Origin: Sialis fuliginosa
Lineage: Eukaryota; Arthropoda; Insecta; Megaloptera; Sialidae
Length of the DNA stretch: 64,000 nucleotides
NCBI GenBank assembly: GCA_961205875.1
Contig: OY540810.1
Location: 30,628,001-30,692,000, forward strand
Reading direction: 5' to 3'
Shown: positions 29,966-46,521 of the stretch, piece after piece
Position numbering within the stretch: position 1 is the first letter of the stretch
How the letters are laid out: each line of letters opens with the position of its first letter
The notes under the pieces: generated by a model
Told to the model about the DNA's origin: nothing
The model's input: the letters and a program-made list of their open reading frames with translations, nothing else
The model's database searches: none
Program-made: the position numbers and the translations under genes

Positions 29966-32145
29966 TTATTCCTTGAGTCTTGCCGAATCTCCGTTTTGAA
30001 TACTAGCAGGTGTATAGTACATAGAATCAATATAAAGTCTTGTAAAATCCCCTACAATCGACCTATCAGGAATATTTTGTGCCACTCCGTAAATAGCCAT
30101 CTGAAAATTTATTTTTAAGTCTTTATATTGTTTAATGGGTTTTTAATGAATACATACCTTCCCTTCAACAGGTAAAGTAGGATTTTTCATTATTTCCATA
30201 ACAGCAGTACGCACGTCATTTAAAAATTTATCAGCAACTCCTGGTTGAGTATGAACGTGAGTTATACAGATGTGAATTCTATTAAATACATAAACAGAAA
30301 ATTATCCTCATAGTTCTAATAATTCATTTGTGTTTCTTACCCAGATGGATACTGCAGAGCATTTAAATTCCAACCACATTTATTCAAGAGATCTGACAAA
30401 TTATAAATCTCAAATATTTTAGAACCTAAGGCAATAACAGACGTTGCAGGTTTCCCAAAAATATATATCTCTTTTATTTTGCGTAACCTTTAAATAAAAA
30501 ATTTCATAATGCATACAATTTTTAAGATATTTCAATTAGATACATACTCTGTTTCGATATAGTTTGTAGTTTTTAATATGCTTTTTGTTGCGTTCACATA
30601 ACCGTCAAGACCAAAGTATAACATTGTTGCCCAGCATGCAGCTATAAGCCCCCCTGCTCTTGAGCCACTAACTGTTGGAGACCCATACACACCACCGGGC
30701 CAATCAGTTGTTACGGTGAACTGATGATAGCGATATTTATAATCAGAATACAAAATAACTGACGATCCTTTTGGTGAAAACCCATACTGATAAAAGAGAT
30801 ATGTGCAAATTATATATTATAGATTAATAAATCAGTTTATACTAACCTTGTGTGTATCGGCAGATATACTAGTAACGCCAGGTAATCGAAAATCAAATAA
30901 TGGTAAATCATATCCAGCCATTTCAGCAAAAACAATGAGAAAACCCCCGAGACATGCGTCTACGTGTACCGGAATGTTGTATTTCACTCCGAGTTTAGAA
31001 ATCTCCTCTATGTCATCCATCGTACCATATGGAAAGTTTGGAGCAGAACCGACTAACTATTGCACAACAAAATTGATTAGTATTTAATATTTATATTAAA
31101 TTGAAGTACCATAAATTTGCCCCAGCAAAATATTAAATATTTACCATGACAGTATTTTTGCTAATAGCTTTTTCCATTGCTTTTAAATCTACTTTAAATG
31201 TAACTGGGTTGACAGAGATTGAGCGTATCCTCATTCCCAGATAGAGACCACTTTTGTTGAACGCCGTGTGTGCTGTGACCGGCATTACTATCTCAGGTTT
31301 TCTGATTCCACGTTCTTCACGAGCAAAGTCTCTATACGCTTTACATGCCATCATTATAGACTCGGATCCACCGGTAGTCATCTGAAAATAACATTAAAAA
31401 TACAAATATAACTTATCAAAGTTTATTATTAAAGATATTACAGTTCCGCAAGAATTGTTCCTGCCATGGAACAAGTTTGCTGACATTTTAACAACTTCAG
31501 CTTCCATTTTGTTTATACCAGGAAACACATCAGTATGTAAAGGGTTTGTGTATGAAGCTAAGCCATAAACTTCTTTCATTAGGTTTATTAAATTGTCATC
31601 AAAATAATAAACTGCTCCAGAAACATAACCATTCTGCCATTTGTATTCACCTAAAATCATTTTATAATTAAAGCTAGATTATAAAAATAATCTAAAATAA
31701 TAACTCACCTAACTTTATGTGTTCTGCAACTTGTTTAAGTATCTCATCAGCAGTTAAACCATTTTCAGGTAATTTTTGTGTGTATTTTTGACCATTTATA
31801 CGTTTGATAGTATCATTTTCAAAATCTTCTGCTACTTTTTTTAATTCACCGTCTATCTTTTTTTTTATACTTGGAACAAACCTAAGCAGTTTAAATATTT
31901 TCTTTTTGCATCTATCTTTTATACCTACGACAGATTCAACGTTTATATTGCTATTCTATATATATGTTTATTATGTATAGTAATTATTTCAACTTACTTT
32001 CATCTTGAAATAAAAAATTCCAAAACATAAATGACACAACTACAGTAGATGCTGTAATTGTAGCTATTTGCCATGGTTCTTTTTCTTTAAATATATTATT
32101 AATTGTTTGTTTTACTGTTACTGGTAAAACTTTAATCGAATCCAT
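29966..32145 (-). CDS. Sply: Sphingosine-1-phosphate lyase
   Basis: This PLP-dependent ER-membrane enzyme cleaves sphingosine-1-phosphate to a fatty aldehyde and phosphoethanolamine, the exit step of sphingolipid breakdown. Nine minus-strand exons join in frame to 553 residues: 31,998-32,145, 31,709-31,924, 31,442-31,650, 31,145-31,381, 30,847-31,056, 30,548-30,786, 30,341-30,487, 30,158-30,278 and 29,966-30,100. Residues about 25-46 form the single N-terminal membrane segment. The core shows [18 protein letters not shown], the MTTGGSES motif, HVDACLGGF, and SADTHK whose last residue, Lys340, is the Schiff-base lysine. It then reads [10 protein letters not shown] in the next exon. Length matches the family (about 545). 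The start is the first ATG of a clean MDSIKVLP N terminus. The gene is divergent from POLQ, 480 bp away. All visible donors begin with GT, and the gene looks intact. Confidence 0.95.
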
Positions 32146-32625
32146 TTTTAAAATTTATACTGAATTATATCATAATCAAAATGATAAGGGATAAAAACAC
32201 CTTAAAATATAGGTGTAAAGTTTATAAAACACAAGTGTTTATATCAACATTATCAACAAGTATAAATAAAACAAACAATAGTGATAAAAATTCTTATAGA
32301 ATGACAACGGAATGACATTATCATTCCACAGTTCTGACAAGTCATACTTGTCAAAGTTGTCAGGGCCTATAGTCAGGGCTATCCAATACATTAGGGCATT
32401 ATTAAAAAAAGAGAGATATATGCTTATTCAATACGTTAATAAAGAAAAATAATAAAATTAAGAAATGCCAATCACATTACGTAAATATCAGATGGTTTAA
32501 TTTGATTGGTTATGTTAAATTTGACAAATGTCATACGAATGCTAATTTGCGGTAACGAAAATACACAATACTTAAAATAATGTTTATAAACGAAATAAGA
32601 ATGTAATTGAATTAATGTTAAAATA
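32146..32625. promoter_or_regulatory. Shared Sply / POLQ divergent promoter interval
   Basis: These 480 bp separate the two start codons. They are AT-rich with a cluster of TTGTCA/TGACAA words at about 32,320-32,365 (TCTGACAAGTCATACTTGTC, then AAAGTTGTCAGGG) whose function is unknown. No clear TATA or Inr could be assigned. Confidence 0.5.
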
Positions 32626-35600
32626 ATGCATATAAAAACTAAACATGAAACGAAAGAAAAAGAAAACAACAAAGAAAATAAAATACTTATAATGAATTCA
32701 AATATATTGCCTTTAGATCACCACGAAGACAGCGTGAGAAGTACTAATTCTAATTTACAACTTTGTGATTTATCATCATGGGGCTTACCTGAATCAATAT
32801 TAGTCAAATATCAAGAAAGAGGTGTGAGTAAAATGTTTCCATGGCAAGTTGAATGCTTACAAAATAAAAAGGTTCTTGAAAACAACACAAATCTTGTTTA
32901 TTCTGCTCCAACGTCAGCTGGGAAAACTTTAATCGCTGAAATATTGTGCATAAAAACAATAATCGAAAGAAAAAAGAATGTAATTATGATACTGCCTTTT
33001 GTTTCAGTAGTAAGAGAGAAGATGTTTTATTTTCAAGACATATTAAGCGGTGCCGGCATACGAGTAGCAGGATTCATGGGCTCTCATAATCCTCCAGGTA
33101 AAATACAAGAAATAAACATGGCTATATGCACTATTGAGAAAGCTAACAACCTTATTAATAAAATGTTGGAAGATCAAACTGTTAATAATTTAGGTGCTAT
33201 AGTTGTTGATGAATTACATTTACTAGGAGACCCACATCGTGGATATCTCTTAGAACTTTTACTCACCAAATTGTTGTACACAACAATTAAAAATAAACAA
33301 CTCCAGTTACAAATAATCGGTATGTCTGCTACCCTTCCAAACTTAGATATGCTTGCCTTTTGGCTGAAAGCCGAGCTATATAAGACTGATTTTAGACCTG
33401 TGCCTTTAAACGAGTATTGCCATATACATGGTAATATTTATGATAATAACTTCAAATTACAACGTGTAATAAATACTCATGAAGACCTGCCAAATGATTG
33501 TGATAATATCATTCAATTGTGTCTAGAAACAATTACATCTTCATGTTCAGTTTTGATTTTCTGTCCATCAAAAAACCAATGTGAAAATCTCGGCAAACAA
33601 ATTGCAAAAGAATTCTGTCGGCTTGGAAACTCTAACTCACAGTTAGGTGCTGAGTTAAGGAAAGAGCTTGATACTAATGCAATCATGGAGCTGTTAGAAC
33701 AGCTTAAAATATGTCCTGTTGGTCTAGATCCCATTTTACAAATGACAGTATCTTTTGGTGTTGCCTTTCATCATGCAGGCTTGACAATTGATGAGAGAGA
33801 CATTATAGAATCTGCATTTCGTAAATGTGTCATTAGGGTTCTGGTATCAACAACTACATTGTCTTCAGGTGTCAATTTACCTGCACGACGTGTTATAATA
33901 AGATCACCTTTATTTGGTAGTTTCCCGATAGACACGCTATCATACAGACAGATGATTGGCAGGGCAGGACGCATGGGTAAAGATACAGAAGGTGAAAGTA
34001 TATTGCTGTGCCAAAAAAATGATGAAAATGTTGTAAAAAAATTAATGTCCTCAGTACTGAAACCCATAACAAGTTGTCTAGAAGAATCAGGTCGATTGAA
34101 GAGAGCATTCTTAGAAGTTATAGCTGGTGGGTTTGCTACAAGTCCAGAAGACTTGGCAATGTTTACAAAGTGCACTCTGTATGCAGTCACTGACAGGGCA
34201 GATGTTCTTGATGATCCAATTGAAACCACGATTGACTTTTTAAAACGTAACGAATTTATTCGATTGCAGAAAAACAGTTGTGGAGAGTTACATTACATTG
34301 CTACTTCTCTATCAAAAGCTTGCCTCTACTCTTCTCTTCCGCCTGAAGAGGGACTTACATTGTTTGCTGAATTAGAGAAAGCAAGACAATGTTTTGTATT
34401 AGAGTCAGAACTACACATCGTATATATAGTAACACCATACAGTGTCTGTAACCAATGGAACTACTTAGATTGGAGCAACTACTTAAACATCTACAGCCAG
34501 CTTCCACAGTGTGACAGAAGGATAGCTGACCTCGTAGGTGTATCAGAGAGTTTTATAATGCAAGCATTAATGGGTAGGGTTGATAACTCCAAATCTTACA
34601 ACAAGTTACAAGTACACCGTAGGTTTTATACAGCATTGGCATTATATGAACTGGTACAAGAAATTCCTTTGATCAGTGTTGCTGAGAAGTACAAGTGTGT
34701 CCGGGGCCTCCTTCAGTCTCTACAACAATCTGCATCAACTTTTGCTGGAATGGTTACGGCGTTTTGTCGGCAACTCGGTTGGCACAGTGTTGAAATTCTT
34801 GTCTCGCAGTTTCAGGATAGATTGCAATTCGGAGTTAACAGAGATCTGTTAGATTTGATGCAAATGCCTCTGTTAAACAGTCTCAGAGCGAGAGCATTGT
34901 TCAATGCTGGAATAGAAACAATTATAAGTCTTGCTTCAGTTGATGTGTGTGAAGTAGAAAATGCATTGCATAAGGCTTTACCTTTTCAGACAACCAAGGA
35001 ACGTGATGGTGAAACAACTTATGATGCGAATAAAAGAAATCAATTGAAAACTGTTTGGGTGACAGGAAAAGCAGGATTGACTGAGAGAGAGGCAGCAGAA
35101 ATGTTAATTGAAGAAGCGCGGAGATATTTGCAGTATAAAATGGGACTAGAGTACATTAACTGGGAAAGTAACAATAACAAATCATCTAGTAGTATTATGT
35201 TAAACAGCAGAAGTAATAAAAGTAATATTTCTATCAATGAGACTTCTAATATGTTAGAAAAATCTAAATCATCTTCATTTTTAAAAAGTATAAATGATAT
35301 GAAAATGAATACAAACAAGTCAAAAATTAATAAAAATGTAGAATATGTAGCATCAAGAACTAGAAGTAAAACTTCTCAAGAAATGAAACTTACAAAAACA
35401 AATTCATCTATAAAAAAAGTCTCAAATAAAAAAAGTCCTACTGTTGCTGATGAAAAAAGTTTAAATATACGTTTTTCTTTATCACCAATAAATATGACAA
35501 ATGTAAAACTAAATGACAATTTACAATCACCAAACGTAAAAAGCAGTTTCTCAAATGAAAAGGAAACAAGTGATTTATTTTCAATTTCTTCAAATGACTT

Positions 35601-38600
35601 CCAAGAAATCAAAACTGATCAATTTAATATGTCTGAATCATTTAACAGAATAACAGTAGAATTGTCAAACGATAGGAAAAGAAAAAGTGATTCTTTTTCC
35701 ATATCTCCATTTAATTTAACCGATATCGAAATAAACAATTTTAAATTATCTGAATCAAGAATATCTTCACCTGAAAAGAAAACTAAAACTATTTCCAGCC
35801 AAATCGAGCATAATATTGATGAATTAAGAAATAGCGAGTCTTCATTTAATGTAGCAAACACAAAAATAGATTCAACCGAATTGGAAGTACAGCAAAGACA
35901 AACTGATGATGACATAAAGAATAGTAATTCATTTAGCATGCCATCTCTTGTATTAAGTGATACAGAAGAAGATAAATTTAATTTACTTAATACAAACATT
36001 TTAGAAAAAAGAATTGCCAGCAACCGGTTTTCTTTTTCATCTGTTAATTCAATAGATATTGAAGATATTAGTAAATACGAAAAAATAATATCATGTATAA
36101 GTCCGAATATAAAAGACTGCAGCAGTATTCGAGGTTTAGAATCGTTGAATAACACGGAAAGCTTATTTAGTGAAAGTTTTCGATCAGAAACTAATGTGGA
36201 TGTTATAAATCAAACACAAAATAACTTTTATATAAAAGATACATTAGATGAAGTAATATTTGATGTAGAAAATGTTGAAAATAATATTAATATCAATAAT
36301 CCAAACATAACTGTAGAAAAAGAGTTTAACGACAGTGTAAAATCACTAAATAAATCGTATGTAGATTTATCCTCTGAATTAAAGAATAGTAGTTTAAATA
36401 ATTCAAATGATATTATAGCAGCTTCGCAAGATTCTGGTGTTGATGTAAATAACCCGACTCTAATAACAAAATTGAAATCATTCATAAAAAAGAGTAATAG
36501 CTGTAAAAAAACTCGCAAACACAAAAAAAATCTAAATAATTCAAATACTAGTCATTTACATAAAAATGAAGTTAATAATTTACAAATTACTGATTTATCT
36601 TTTACTTTGAAAAATATTGAAAACTCATCTGCCGATTTTAGTAAAATAGAAATAATCAATGTCTGTGATGATAGAAAATTATTCGAATTGTGTAAAAAAC
36701 GATTATTAAAAGAATCTACGATGTCTTTAAGCTTGAATTGTGAATATTATGAAAACAAAACTGTGATTGGTATTAAATCTATAAATAGAAAACATAAGCA
36801 GTTAGAAGACAAATACATATACAATCAAATAAAACCAAATGGTTTCAGCATTTGCTGTGGTGGAAACACAGCGTATTATTTTAGTTTTTTCAATGACAAA
36901 ATTTCAATAGAAAGTGTTATAGATTTATTAAAAAATATTTTATCTCGAAAAAATAATATCATTAGACAATTTGATTGTAAAGAACATCTGAAATTAATCA
37001 ATAAATGTTATAATATTATACCGGAATGCAAATTTGAAGATCCTAAAACAGTTGACTGGTTATTGTCATCAGAAAATAAAGAAAAAAATTTACACGCAAT
37101 GGTAATTATTTTGTTTATCGTAATTTATATTAAAAATAATAATATTTGTTATTTTAGGCTCTTCATTATGCACCTGAAACTATAGAACTTGTTCAACTTG
37201 CTGGAAACTGTAAAGGTTTAGGTAGTGTTGCTTTAAACATCAATAGTAATATATGTAGTCGTACAAGAGGTTGTGTAGAATCAATAATAACATGGCACAT
37301 TACAACTGTACAAAAAGAAGTGTTGAAAGACTTAGATACAAGATTCTTAAATATTTTTGGTAATAAATGTTAATTAAAATTAATTATTTCTATTTATTTA
37401 TATATATGATTCAAAAATGCGACAGAATATATGGACTGACCTGATATATATATTATTGTAGAAATTGAAATGGCCTCTCTGGTAAATTTATCACAAATGG
37501 AAGTAGCAGGAATTCGGATAAATAAAGAGAAACTTCAACAGATTGGGACAACGTTAGAAATGTACAAGAAAAGAATTGAAGAGAAAGCTTACTTGATAGC
37601 TAATAGAAGATTTTTATTTAGCTCTTCGATAGATGTTGCTAAAGTTTGTATAGTTTTTTTCTAAAAGACCGTTAATCTATTCTATGTTGAAAAGACCTAT
37701 CTCAATTATATATTCTGGAAATTTTTAAGGTTTATAAATTCGTGAACATATATTATTAACTACATGAATATTATTGAGATTATGACATCTGTCTCAAATT
37801 TTATTTCCTTCTAAAAGCCTGACGATGATTCTCTGAATCGAAAGCTTGCGTATACTTTTTATTTAATAAATTTTGAAATTTAGACAATGAAATTGTTATT
37901 ATTTAATATATTTAACATCACTACTATTATATTACATTATTATATATATAGGTACAATAAAATAATTTAGACTAATTGTTAGATTGGCAAAACTATAATA
38001 TATTTATTTTAAATATTTATTTTCAAGGTACTTGGCATGTATCAAGGAAAAAAAGTCAAAACTAATAAAAAGGTTCTATCTAAATGTGAAAATCCTCTAT
38101 CAGCTTTAATTTTATCATGGCGACACATAGATTCCAAATTAAACAAGTTTATATTCCCTTTACTGGCATGTGAAACCGATTCATCAAGAATCAAAGGGTG
38201 TTATATGACTCATACCGCCACCGGCAGAATTGTAATGAACGAACCAAGTCTGCAGATGGTTCCGCGAAACTTTGAAGTGTTAGTTAATGATGAATCATAT
38301 CACATTAGCATAAGAACTGTTTTTGAACCTTCAGAGAACTACACACTTCTCTCAGCCGATTATTGTCAATTAGAACTAAGAATACTCACCCACTTCTGCC
38401 AAGATGTTTCATTATGTGAGATCATGCGGTCAGATGAAGACATTTTTAAATCGATTACTGCTAACTGGTATAAGATATCAGATTCAGAGGTAATAATAAA
38501 AAAAAGACAATGCAAAAATACTTTTCAATACTATACTTTTTATTAGGTTGATGAGAAGTTACGTCAAAAAACAAAACAACTATGTTATGGAATTATTTAT

Positions 38601-39804
38601 GGCATGAGTTCAAAAACACTGAGTGAACAACTGAAGATTGAAGAAGTAGAAGCAACGGATCTGATGAAAACATTTAAAAATGCATACCCCAATATACAGA
38701 AGTACTGTAATGAAGTTATTGCAAAATGCAGGAACGATGGTTATGTAGAAACTGTGTATGGCAGAAGAAGATATTTACATCAGATCAACCACACAATGCC
38801 ATATTTAAAAAGTAAGTTCACCTTTTGATAAAATTTCAGTTTTTTTAATATTTATCATTAAATTATTAATGTGTTAAATGATTTTATTTTACTTTCTTTA
38901 ATTTAAATTATGTTCAATACAATACAATATTATATTCTGAATTGAATATGGAAAAAATATTTGTTCTTTTCTTTTGCATTGATATTTCTCGTAAACGGTT
39001 CATCCTATGACAAATGAGCAAAGTATATTTTTGAGTACTTTGTGTCGTATAATCTTATATAAGTGCCTAACTCAGGAAAAAATTAAAGAATAAAATACTA
39101 GATAAGATCTAAATTATAATTAATGAACACTGGAAATCGGTAACACTCATTATTACTAAACCAGTTATCAAATTTCATAACGGGTTCTCAAGATATTAAA
39201 TAAAAACTAATTTTGTGTAAAATCTTTAGAGGGCTGTAGTTCCCTCATGAAAAATTTCCAGGGACATATCCGCATATAAAGTTTTTTGTTTAAAATATTT
39301 TTCTCAATTTACTGTTCAAGTTTGGCATGACAGTGCTGAATCAGCCTGTATTCTAAGTACTGTACTTTTTGTAAAAAAATTAAAACTTTGTTAATTTTCT
39401 ATATAATGAAAGTTTTCTTCAGCACTGAATGTATAAGAATTTGTAGATGCCTTTTACACCACCACTGCTCTGCTGTAAATAAAGTCTTTTTAATTATTTC
39501 AGGTCAGGCGGAACGTCAAGCAATAAATACAACAATTCAAGGATCGGCAGCTGATATTGTGAAGAGAGCTATGATTAGAATAGATTCAAAATTAAATAAA
39601 AAATATTCTGCAGCATCTTCAAGAATAGCTGTGCCTGTTTTACATTTGCACGATGAAATGATTTACGAAGTTCTAGTTTCTGAATTACGCAATGTAGCTA
39701 GAATCATAAAAGAGGCTATGGAAAACATAAGCATTTCTGTTCCGTGTCCAATAAAATTTAAACTTGGGAAATCTTGGGGGGAGTTAGAAGATTTTAAATT
39801 GTAG
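32626..39804 (+). CDS. POLQ: DNA polymerase theta (helicase-polymerase)
   Basis: This protein performs theta-mediated end joining of double-strand breaks and acts in cross-link repair; the Drosophila gene is mus308. Exons are 32,626-37,101, 37,158-37,359, 37,462-37,643, 38,028-38,489, 38,547-38,811 and 39,503-39,804. This gives 1,962 residues from the first ATG, or 1,940 from the ATG at 32,692, which I number from. The helicase has Walker A SAPTSAGKT (71-79), DELH (173-176), STTTLSSGVNLPARR and QMIGRAGR. A Ser/Asn/Lys-rich linker runs about 823-1,316. A weak exonuclease-like region follows, then the family-A polymerase: THTATGR, motif A DYCQLELR (Asp about 1,709), O-helix KQLCYGIIYGM (about 1,762) and motif C HDEMIYEV (about 1,890). 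Both enzymatic ends look intact. Intron 5 holds a repeat copy. The gene is convergent with CDC5L. Confidence 0.95.
38985..39370. repeat. CAGGTGAGTCA-family repeat copy in POLQ intron 5
   Basis: TTTCTCGTAAACGGTTCATC, GACAAATGAGCAAAGTATAT, TAAACCAGTTATCAAATTTC and GGGTTCTCAAGATATTAAAT match the element at 48,908-49,613 in the same orientation. The copy is partial; the terminal CAGGTGAGTCA was not found. Confidence 0.65.
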
Positions 39805-40067
39805 ATATTTAATTGTATTTTAAAAATAATTGTTAATAATATTTAATTGTAATATTTGTGAACTTACTAATTTATAAATTAAATCATATTTATCAATTTT
39901 GTAACTGAAAGGATTATTTATATTACATTTTTTATATAAAATAAAACAATTTTATCATTATTAATTAGGAAATTTATTATCAAATCACTCAGCATTTAAA
40001 TTATTAAGAATTTATTTTTGAAATTCTAATAATTACAATATACGATTATAATTAATTATTAGTTACT
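39805..40067. terminator. Overlapping 3' ends of POLQ and CDC5L
   Basis: Only 263 bp separate the two facing stop codons. A plus-strand AATAAA lies at 39,940-39,945 for POLQ. Minus-strand AATAAA signals (TTTATT on the plus strand) lie at 39,973-39,978 and 40,011-40,016 for CDC5L. The two mature 3' ends are therefore predicted to fall within tens of bases of each other. Confidence 0.55.
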
Positions 40068-43394
<3,327 letters not shown>

Positions 43395-43962
43395 TTTGAT
43401 GCGAGTGTTTGTAAACTTTAAACAAAATAATAATAACGCGATAAAAAAACTAAAATCACGTTCTTTTCTTCAATACATTGACATTTAAAAATTAACTTTG
43501 AGGAACCATATTCCAATATGTAATTTTTATGGTACATAATACATATCAGTAGTTCTTGCGCATCTGTCAGTGACATCACTAGTGAATTTTACATCGACCA
43601 ATCAAATTGCTTTGAATGTACATAAATGTAAAAATACTATCAAAAAATATTTTTCCTTTAAATAAATATTGAATATAAGCATTTTTAGGATACAAATCAT
43701 GAGTATTGTACAAAATTTATAAATTAATAAAGCTGTACAATAAATAATTTAATTAATTTAAATTGAATGGTATTATTTATTGTTGTTCTATTATTCACCG
43801 AACATAAAATCGATGAAGAAAAATGCCACATATGACGTCATGAACCAATTAACACCTATCTGAAACAAATGTCAAGCAAGTTTTTGTACAATATGTCATG
43901 AGCGTACTTCATGCTTTTATGAAGTACCATAAGATACAAAAACTTATAAAATATCAGTCAAA
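43395..43962. promoter_or_regulatory. CDC5L / EMC7 divergent promoter with CRE and CCAAT boxes
   Basis: The 568 bp between the start codons contain a perfect palindromic CRE, TGACGTCA (43,833-43,840), with a CCAAT box 5 bp away (43,845-43,849). A second CCAAT lies at 43,598-43,602. The CRE/CCAAT pair lies about 115-130 bp upstream of the EMC7 ATG. The same combination occurs at 54,150-54,242. Confidence 0.6.
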
Positions 43963-44637
43963 ATGTTGATTTCGTGGAACATATTACCAATATTTACCTT
44001 ATTATTTAATTTGGCATATTCTGCAATACCAGAAAGTGCAGGTGAAGAAAATGATAAAGCAAGGTATATAATTGAAGGAAAAGTGTTTCCACCAGATATT
44101 CCATCAACACCAGTAAATTGGCAAGCAAATACAAAAGTAATTGTAAATGGGGGTGACTATTTGGGATTTGTTAAAGAAGATGGTACATTTGTTATCCACA
44201 ATATACCATCAGGTTCGTATGTACTAGAAATAAATAACGTAGATTACATGTACGAACCAGTTAGAGTTGAAATCAATTCTAAAGGTAAATACAGAGCTCG
44301 AAAAGTAAACTATATTCAAACTTCACAAGTCATTCAAGTGCCATACCCATTAAAGATGAAACCAATGGTGAAAATAAGATATTTCCAAGTAAGAGAGCAA
44401 TGGAGGTTAACAGATTTTCTGTTTAATCCGATGGTGTTGATGATGGTATTGCCTTTACTCTTAATAATGATCTTACCTAAGATGATGAGTGATCCTGAAA
44501 CAAAGAAAGAGATGGAGCAACTAGGAAGTCTGACGGGGAAGTTTGAAATGCCTGAAATGTCAGAGATAATGACGTCATGGTTCCCGGGTGCCCAGCCCGC
44601 TAAAAAATCTGTGAAATCTAGTAAGAAACGACAGTAA
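43963..44637 (+). CDS. EMC7: ER membrane protein complex subunit 7
   Basis: EMC7 is a lumenal-domain subunit of the ER membrane insertase that inserts tail-anchored and multipass proteins. It is encoded by a single 224-codon exon, intronless here. Residues 1-20 are a signal peptide (MLISWNILPIFTLLFNLAYS). A beta-sandwich region with IEGKVFPP, VNGGDYLGFVKEDGTFVIHN and IPSGSYVLEI follows, as in EMC7/carboxypeptidase-regulatory-like folds. A membrane segment at about 155-173 and a basic cytosolic tail ending KSSKKRQ complete the protein. Length is close to other EMC7 proteins (about 240). Poly(A) signals AATAAA lie at 44,660-44,665 and 44,690-44,695. A retrocopy is possible in principle because of the lack of introns, but the frame is fully open and no poly(A) tract or target duplication is seen. 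Confidence 0.93.
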   Translation: MLISWNILPIFTLLFNLAYSAIPESAGEENDKARYIIEGKVFPPDIPSTPVNWQANTKVIVNGGDYLGFVKEDGTFVIHNIPSGSYVLEINNVDYMYEPVRVEINSKGKYRARKVNYIQTSQVIQVPYPLKMKPMVKIRYFQVREQWRLTDFLFNPMVLMMVLPLLLIMILPKMMSDPETKKEMEQLGSLTGKFEMPEMSEIMTSWFPGAQPAKKSVKSSKKRQ

Positions 44638-46521
44638 TATACAATGTGGTGATAGGTGAAATAAAACAACAATACAGTTTATGATTTGTAAATAAAATTT
44701 AAGTAATTTTGTACTGTATGTGCACGCACCAAAATTATCACCGAGATATTAACAATAAAAATGTGTCAATTTAATAAATGACAATAATTTATTCATTGTT
44801 ACATCTACAATAAATACACACTTTATTGTACTGCTCATACAAAATGTGATTAAACCGTTAAATCTGTAACAATGAATAAATTACACTTGCTAATTAATAT
44901 TAATCGAAAAATGTTAATATAAAAACAATTTATATTACATAACATATTTATTAGAAATTTTGGTGTGTTGATAGTAAAATGTAATTACTTTATAAATAAA
45001 TTTAAAAATAATATCAAAGGAGGGACGTTGTAAAGATTAAAGTGTATATTTATAATTACAAGTAAATTATTTGGAATTTCGTTGTTTCTTAGTTCTCATA
45101 TTATATTTACGTAGAATCTGTTTAATTTTTATTTATTTTATACTTACTAAAAAATGACCACTTAACTCCTTAATTACTTAGCGATGTAATAATCTGTAAT
45201 ATAAATATAGTCATTTGAGTAATTAAGAATTTACTGTAGTTATTTTATATTATGATTGTTTCTAAAGTTCTGTATAAATATACAAGTTGGATGTATAATT
45301 CTGTAACAAAAATTAAATGAATTTATTTCAATATATGTACTTGATTTTTAGGCCACTTGTACACAATCTGGTTTTTGTTGGATAAAAAATGATGGTTGAC
45401 TGTTCTACTCTGGCATTTACATTTTCTACTGAATTGTGTGTACAAGTAACCTGTTTTGTAAAAAAATATTTTTTTAATTTTAACCAGCAATGTATTCATA
45501 AAATAAAATAAAAGTGCATTGGTATATCTATTTCTTATTTTTAATTAAAAGTTTCATTTAGAAATATTTATTGATATGTAAATTTTACATCAAATTGTAC
45601 AATTTTATTTAGAGTATCACAGAACATAACACTGTTTATATAAACGCTAAATTCAACAAAACATTAACTAATACCAATTTGTATATGATCAATAATATCT
45701 AATGAAAATAATCATTTGATTAATAAATTCACACAAAATATGTATTAAATTTTCATAGTTTAATAATAATAATACATAAAAAAATAACAAATAATATCAC
45801 CATAACATTTCAGTTTGCGCACAAACCTAATCAAATGTATAAAGAATAGAAAATATATCTCGAAGCTGCAATAAAATAGTTGCATAATTTAATAAGAGAC
45901 CATTTATAAAGAATAAGAGAACGTTAAGTGAAATTGTACATCAATATATGATTGTCAAAGTATTAGTAAATCAGAGTTAAGTACATTTACTGCTATCTAC
46001 AGTCATATACAATACTATATACATACTACTGGTAGAGATTCTTATTTTAATAATAACAATTTATTAATACAAACATATATAATACTGTCAGGAATGTGCG
46101 TTTAATCACAAATAACAATGTCATCCAGCAACTGTTCTCATAAGAATCTTTTTAGTATTCTAAACTTAGAGTAGAAAAACACATAAAGGAAACATCATCA
46201 TCATAATTAATAATGAGGAACCACATATTTAAAGCATGTATACTATAAATAAATGTAGCTTCGCGTTAGTCTTATTTTTTTAATATATTGTTACATTTTT
46301 ACAATATAATAATTAGAAGATTGTGTATTGTCTTTTTACGATTTACCGCTACTGTTAACCGAAAATAAAATCTTTGGTATTTCGACCATTGCGGCCTTAC
46401 TTTTGTTCAATGCTCTCTCCATACATTTTCCTACCCAAATAACTAAAGAGCGAAAAACAGTTCAGTTGTCAACATCTGATCTGTTTAAAAGGTACAAAAA
46501 TTATTCATATAACAAAACTTA
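44638..46521. other. AT-rich stretch with EMC7 3' UTR and adaptor 3' UTR
   Basis: The first 60-100 bp are the EMC7 3' UTR. The end nearest 46,521 is probably the 3' UTR of the adaptor gene. I see no exon, element terminus or RNA gene in between. Confidence 0.45.

Noticed and set aside
35619-36155. 178-codon minus-strand open frame (and 152-codon frame at 33,771-34,229) inside POLQ
   Set aside because: Antisense shadow of the polymerase theta coding sequence; no motif and no splice context of its own.
43963-44637. EMC7 as a retrocopy
   Set aside because: No poly(A) tract, no target duplication, a full-length clean frame and a promoter-like upstream region; an intronless native gene is simpler.
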